From CAZXCQ01 sp964639275 (GTDB lineage Bacteria > Desulfobacterota > DSM-4660 > Desulfatiglandales > Desulfatiglandaceae): a stretch of 8,456 nt of DNA. Positions 5,338 to 8,456 of this stretch are shown one piece after another. The first letter of the stretch is position 1. Each line of letters opens with the position of its first letter. A program made the position numbers and the translations under genes. The notes beneath the pieces are model-generated. The model was not told the DNA's origin. It worked only from the letters and a program-made list of their open reading frames with translations, and ran no database searches. The stretch lies in NCBI GenBank assembly GCA_964639275.1, contig CAZXCQ010000273.1, positions 1 through 8,456 on the forward strand, read 5' to 3'.

Positions 5338-8300
5338 ATGAAACTTTGCCAAAACTGTGGCCAATCTGTTGCCGAAGAGATCGCCAAATGCCCGAGTTGT
5401 GGTAGTGAAGTCGGGGGGGGTCGAAAGTACATAGACGATTACAAGATTGTGCAGGTTCTTCATGAAGGCCATTCCAGCATCCTCTGCCGTGCATTCAAGG
5501 AGGGCGAAGATAAACCGGTTATGATCCGCATCTTCACCCGCGAGTCAGGCGTCAATACGGAGATAGCCGCTCGCCTCAAAAGGGAACTGGAGGAACTCAA
5601 GAGGCTGCCTGAGGATTTCTTTGTGCGGCACTACGAGATCAAACGTTCCTCCGACGGCTTCTGGTACAGGGTCAGTGAATGGATTGATGCTGAGAGCTGG
5701 GGAAGCCTCCTGGCCTCGGGGCGGCTCCAGGACTACCGGCAGGCCTTTGATCTGTTCCGCAAAATCGCCTCTATACTGGAAGGGCTTCATCAAATTGGGA
5801 ATATCATCCCACATCTCATTCTGGACGACATCATGGTTTTTAAAACCCCCCAGGACACGCTTGAGGTCAAAATTGATTACAAGCTGTCGAGGTTTTTGGA
5901 CCCCAGCATGGATCGACCCCGCCCCATGCTAAGGAGACTCCTGGAATGTCATCCAGATATCTCCAACGGACGGCCCCTTGACAAAAGAAGCGACATCTGG
6001 TCGCTTGGCAAGGTTTTTGTGGAATTGTTGTCCGGCGATCCGGAGGTCACAGATTTCTCGGAAAGGCTGGATGAACTGCCGCTCCCTCCTAAAGTGTTGG
6101 GCCTCATCAAGGTGATGCTTGCCGAAGACCCGAGTCTGCGACCTCAATCTATGGCAGCGGTGGCAAAGGTCTTGTCGGAGGTCAAGGACAAGGATATTGA
6201 GACGGCCAAGCGAGACCATATTGAAGCAGCACCCGTGAGGGTGAAAGAGGTCAAGGGCGTCAGGAAGAAGCTGGGTTTGCTTTTGATATTGGTGGTTGCC
6301 CTGGCCGTCATAGGGGCACTGGCCTGGTATTATGTCGGTTTCAAGGGAAAGGACACTGAGGAGATTCTCATCGATTTCGCCAATCAATATGCGCCGTCAG
6401 TGGCCTTTGTTGTGGCTGAATACTGGATAAAGGCAGACGAGGACATCATCTATCAGAGCAGTTCGGAGGGTACGGCGTTCCTCGCAGACGAGGCGGGTTA
6501 CCTGCTGACCAATCGCCATGTGGCCTGTCCCTGGCTAAATGACAGTAACCTCTTTATGGTTGTCGGCGGCCTCAGGCAGCAGAATCGATCCCCGCGCTTC
6601 GATTATCGCCTGCTTTTGTGGTTCGAAGGGGAAAAGGCCTTCAGTCGAATTCCGGGTTCAGGGGAAACCCCGGATATCGAAGACATCTATTCCTTTGCTT
6701 CAGCTTTCCGCACCGACGGCGTTCCGCGATTGACCATTGCCGGCGTTGCCAAGACACCCGTAAAAACCTGGTATCTCGTCAAATCGCCGCTAAAGGACGA
6801 TTTTGCTGTCCTAAGGATTGAAAGAGTCCCTGAGGGTTTGAAACCCCTTCCTCTGGACTCAGAGCTTTCGGTGCGCGATATGCCAAAACTATCACCGGTC
6901 ATTGCCCTGGGATTTCCGCTCGGAAGTCGCATCCAGCAGACGAGGGTGAACGTCAGCGTAACCCTGGGACATGTGAGACGGACTTTCGAAAACATGTTTC
7001 AGGTTGACACCTCCCTCCACAAGGGAAACAGTGGCGGCCCCATCATCGACACCCGGGGGAAGGTGGTCGGTATTGCCACGGGTGTGGTGATGGACTGGCC
7101 TTCAGGCCTTATTCCCATTGGAACACCCCTTTCGGATATCGGACTGGTGCAACCCATCGGCAAAGCCGCTGCCATGTTGCAGGAGCTAAAGCGCGGGGAG
7201 GAAAAATGGAACGGGGTCCTGGATCTATCCGTCGAGGACAAGCTCAAAAAGATATCCGACCTGGCCCTGCAGGCCCAATGGAGTGAAGCCCGGTCGCTTG
7301 TAGAAAAGGAATTGGCGGTCAGTCCTGATCCGACTCTGGTTATGGCGGCCGGGATGATGCATTTGTGTGGCGGCGATAAGTCAAGCGCCCGCCGGCGATT
7401 CAAACAGGCCCTGTCAATGGATGCGGAGAACAACCGGGCAAGGTTGATGCTCTATATCATCGACTGGATGGATAGCCAGACCCAAAGCCGTGCCTACAAG
7501 AAGGACCTGTTGGATCTTGACTGGCGATCCTCGGATGAGTTTCTCGGGCACCTGGTGCGCATTCTGGAAGGGGGGATGGATAAAAAATCGGCGCTCGCCG
7601 GAGGCTACACCGAACAAGAGGTAAGCTGGCTTGATTTGGCCGGGGGGCTGATCTGCTTAAAGAGGGGGGAGCTATCAGAGGCTGAGGCGCTATTCAAAGA
7701 GGCTGTGATGAAGGCGGATGCGGAAGACTGGGTCTTTTTCCTTGGGCTGGCCCAGGTTCAGGAGGTTCAAGGGAAGAGGATGTCTTTATTGAGAGGCGAA
7801 AGGGAACGTGCAGATTATAGAGCGAAAACAGAGGAATTCCTTCAAAAGGCACGCGGCATCTATAAGGAAAAGGTGGCATCCCACGCAAAGATTGCTCCAC
7901 TTATTTTCAGGCTCAAACAGGCATCGCTGGAGCCCCAGGAGAAACTGAGCCTGCTGAAGGAAATCGCAAAGGATGGTTATAGACGCGGCGAGATTCTGGT
8001 GGGACTTATCTATTACAGTGCCATGGGAGAGGCATGGGATGAGAGTTTGGTGTATATAAAGGCATTTCTTCAGATCAAAGGACGGGAGAATGCAGATCGA
8101 CTCAGCGTGGGCCTTCTTGAACCCGGGATCATGTCTCGTATGGGAAAAAAGGAGGAGGCCAGGACCCGTTTGAAGGATTTTCTGAAAAATACGCGGGATC
8201 CCTGGTACCGCGCCATCAGCGAACACCTGCTGGGAAAGCGCACTGAAAAATCACTGATGGAAATGGCAGGCGACAACCCGGCCAATATCCTCACTGCCCA

Positions 8301-8456
8301 TGCATCATTGGGGTTTTGGGCGGAAGATTCCGGGGAAACAAAGAAGGCCATCGCTCACTACAGGGAGGCCTTGGGTTCGTACCTGGATGACAGGATTGAA
8401 TATGCCTTTGCATTGGAAAGGATCAAAAAGCTGAAGGTACGCGATAAGGAAAAGGA
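5338..8456 (+). CDS. Zinc ribbon - pseudokinase - membrane helix - trypsin-like protease - TPR-like repeats (3' end beyond window)
   Basis: An uninterrupted frame of 1039 codons with no stop before the window edge, so the C-terminus is missing. Domains in order: a zinc ribbon (C4, C7, C18, C21); a Ser/Thr-kinase-like fold at about 31-285; a charged linker; a membrane helix at about 312-333 preceded by VRKK; a trypsin-like (Trypsin_2/HtrA-type) domain at about 345-615; then a helical-repeat tail from about 625, including ARRRFKQALSMDAENNRA and KKAIAHYREALGSYLDD. Positive charges put the kinase-like part in the cytoplasm and protease plus repeats in the periplasm. The protease triad is intact: H394 (LLTNRHV), D488 (DDFAVLRI), S565 (GNSGGP). 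The kinase part keeps the fold (E83, D180, RSDIWSLG with D219, R268 in DPSLRP) but has HEGHSS for the glycine loop, R64 for the ATP-binding Lys, H159 for the catalytic Asp, D164 for the metal-binding Asn and DYK for DFG. Catalysis is therefore unlikely and a regulatory or ligand-sensing role is inferred. No PDZ domain is seen. Protease substrate unknown. Confidence 0.92.
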   Translation, partial: MKLCQNCGQSVAEEIAKCPSCGSEVGGGRKYIDDYKIVQVLHEGHSSILCRAFKEGEDKPVMIRIFTRESGVNTEIAARLKRELEELKRLPEDFFVRHYEIKRSSDGFWYRVSEWIDAESWGSLLASGRLQDYRQAFDLFRKIASILEGLHQIGNIIPHLILDDIMVFKTPQDTLEVKIDYKLSRFLDPSMDRPRPMLRRLLECHPDISNGRPLDKRSDIWSLGKVFVELLSGDPEVTDFSERLDELPLPPKVLGLIKVMLAEDPSLRPQSMAAVAKVLSEVKDKDIETAKRDHIEAAPVRVKEVKGVRKKLGLLLILVVALAVIGALAWYYVGFKGKDTEEILIDFANQYAPSVAFVVAEYWIKADEDIIYQSSSEGTAFLADEAGYLLTNRHVACPWLNDSNLFMVVGGLRQQNRSPRFDYRLLLWFEGEKAFSRIPGSGETPDIEDIYSFASAFRTDGVPRLTIAGVAKTPVKTWYLVKSPLKDDFAVLRIERVPEGLKPLPLDSELSVRDMPKLSPVIALGFPLGSRIQQTRVNVSVTLGHVRRTFENMFQVDTSLHKGNSGGPIIDTRGKVVGIATGVVMDWPSGLIPIGTPLSDIGLVQPIGKAAAMLQELKRGEEKWNGVLDLSVEDKLKKISDLALQAQWSEARSLVEKELAVSPDPTLVMAAGMMHLCGGDKSSARRRFKQALSMDAENNRARLMLYIIDWMDSQTQSRAYKKDLLDLDWRSSDEFLGHLVRILEGGMDKKSALAGGYTEQEVSWLDLAGGLICLKRGELSEAEALFKEAVMKADAEDWVFFLGLAQVQEVQGKRMSLLRGERERADYRAKTEEFLQKARGIYKEKVASHAKIAPLIFRLKQASLEPQEKLSLLKEIAKDGYRRGEILVGLIYYSAMGEAWDESLVYIKAFLQIKGRENADRLSVGLLEPGIMSRMGKKEEARTRLKDFLKNTRDPWYRAISEHLLGKRTEKSLMEMAGDNPANILTAHASLGFWAEDSGETKKAIAHYREALGSYLDDRIEYAFALERIKKLKVRDKEK

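Noticed and set aside
5338..6192. Active serine/threonine protein kinase
   Set aside because: The ATP-binding Lys, catalytic Asp, metal-binding Asn and DFG glycine are all replaced, so a pseudokinase is the better call.
5545..8351. Several minus- and plus-strand open frames of 64-152 codons within the last gene
   Set aside because: They are shadows of the 1039-codon plus-strand frame, which has clear domains throughout.

Overview
The window looks like chromosomal DNA of a Gram-negative bacterium. Three of the proteins carry export or membrane signals that place large domains outside the cytoplasm. The closest fit I can suggest is a deltaproteobacterium (Desulfobacterota, Desulfobacterales-like): DUF1566 secreted proteins, TolB-like/TPR membrane proteins, zinc-ribbon kinase-like fusions and abundant short palindromic intergenic repeats are common together there. 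This placement is inference; there is no rRNA or marker gene here.

The left part (1-2315) is sparse and holds two small exported-protein genes, both on the minus strand. One is a 252-residue protein made of two copies of one domain (374-1132), with a clear terminator behind it. The other is a 152-residue DUF1566-type protein (1857-2315). Intergenic DNA here and up to 2956 is rich in repeats: three copies of a hairpin element with a conserved flank (about 1224, 1541 and 2488), a GC-rich 52-bp palindrome (1749-1800), and an inverted-repeat element of the CTGGA-TTCCGG type (2359-2463) that recurs before the last gene (5163-5282, with a decayed piece near 5100).

The right part (2957-8456) holds two large plus-strand genes with the same overall plan: a cytoplasmic N-terminal region, one membrane helix, then a periplasmic part ending in TPR-like helical repeats. 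The first (2957-4960) joins an unrecognised N-terminal domain to a TolB-like (COG5616-type) domain and TPRs, as in CyaB/CadC-like proteins but with neither a cyclase nor a DNA-binding domain. The second (5338 to beyond the window end, at least 1039 residues) is the most striking object. It is a CxxC zinc ribbon, then a protein-kinase fold whose catalytic motifs are almost all lost, a membrane helix, a trypsin-like protease domain with an intact His-Asp-Ser triad, and a long helical-repeat tail. It runs off the right edge, so its C-terminus is unknown.

The simplest reading of the second gene is a transmembrane device in which a cytoplasmic pseudokinase senses or docks something and a periplasmic protease is the output. 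Whether the TolB-like/TPR protein upstream works with it is open: they share orientation and topology, but 377 bp of repeat-containing DNA separates them. I see no tRNA, rRNA, CRISPR array, transposase or integrase.
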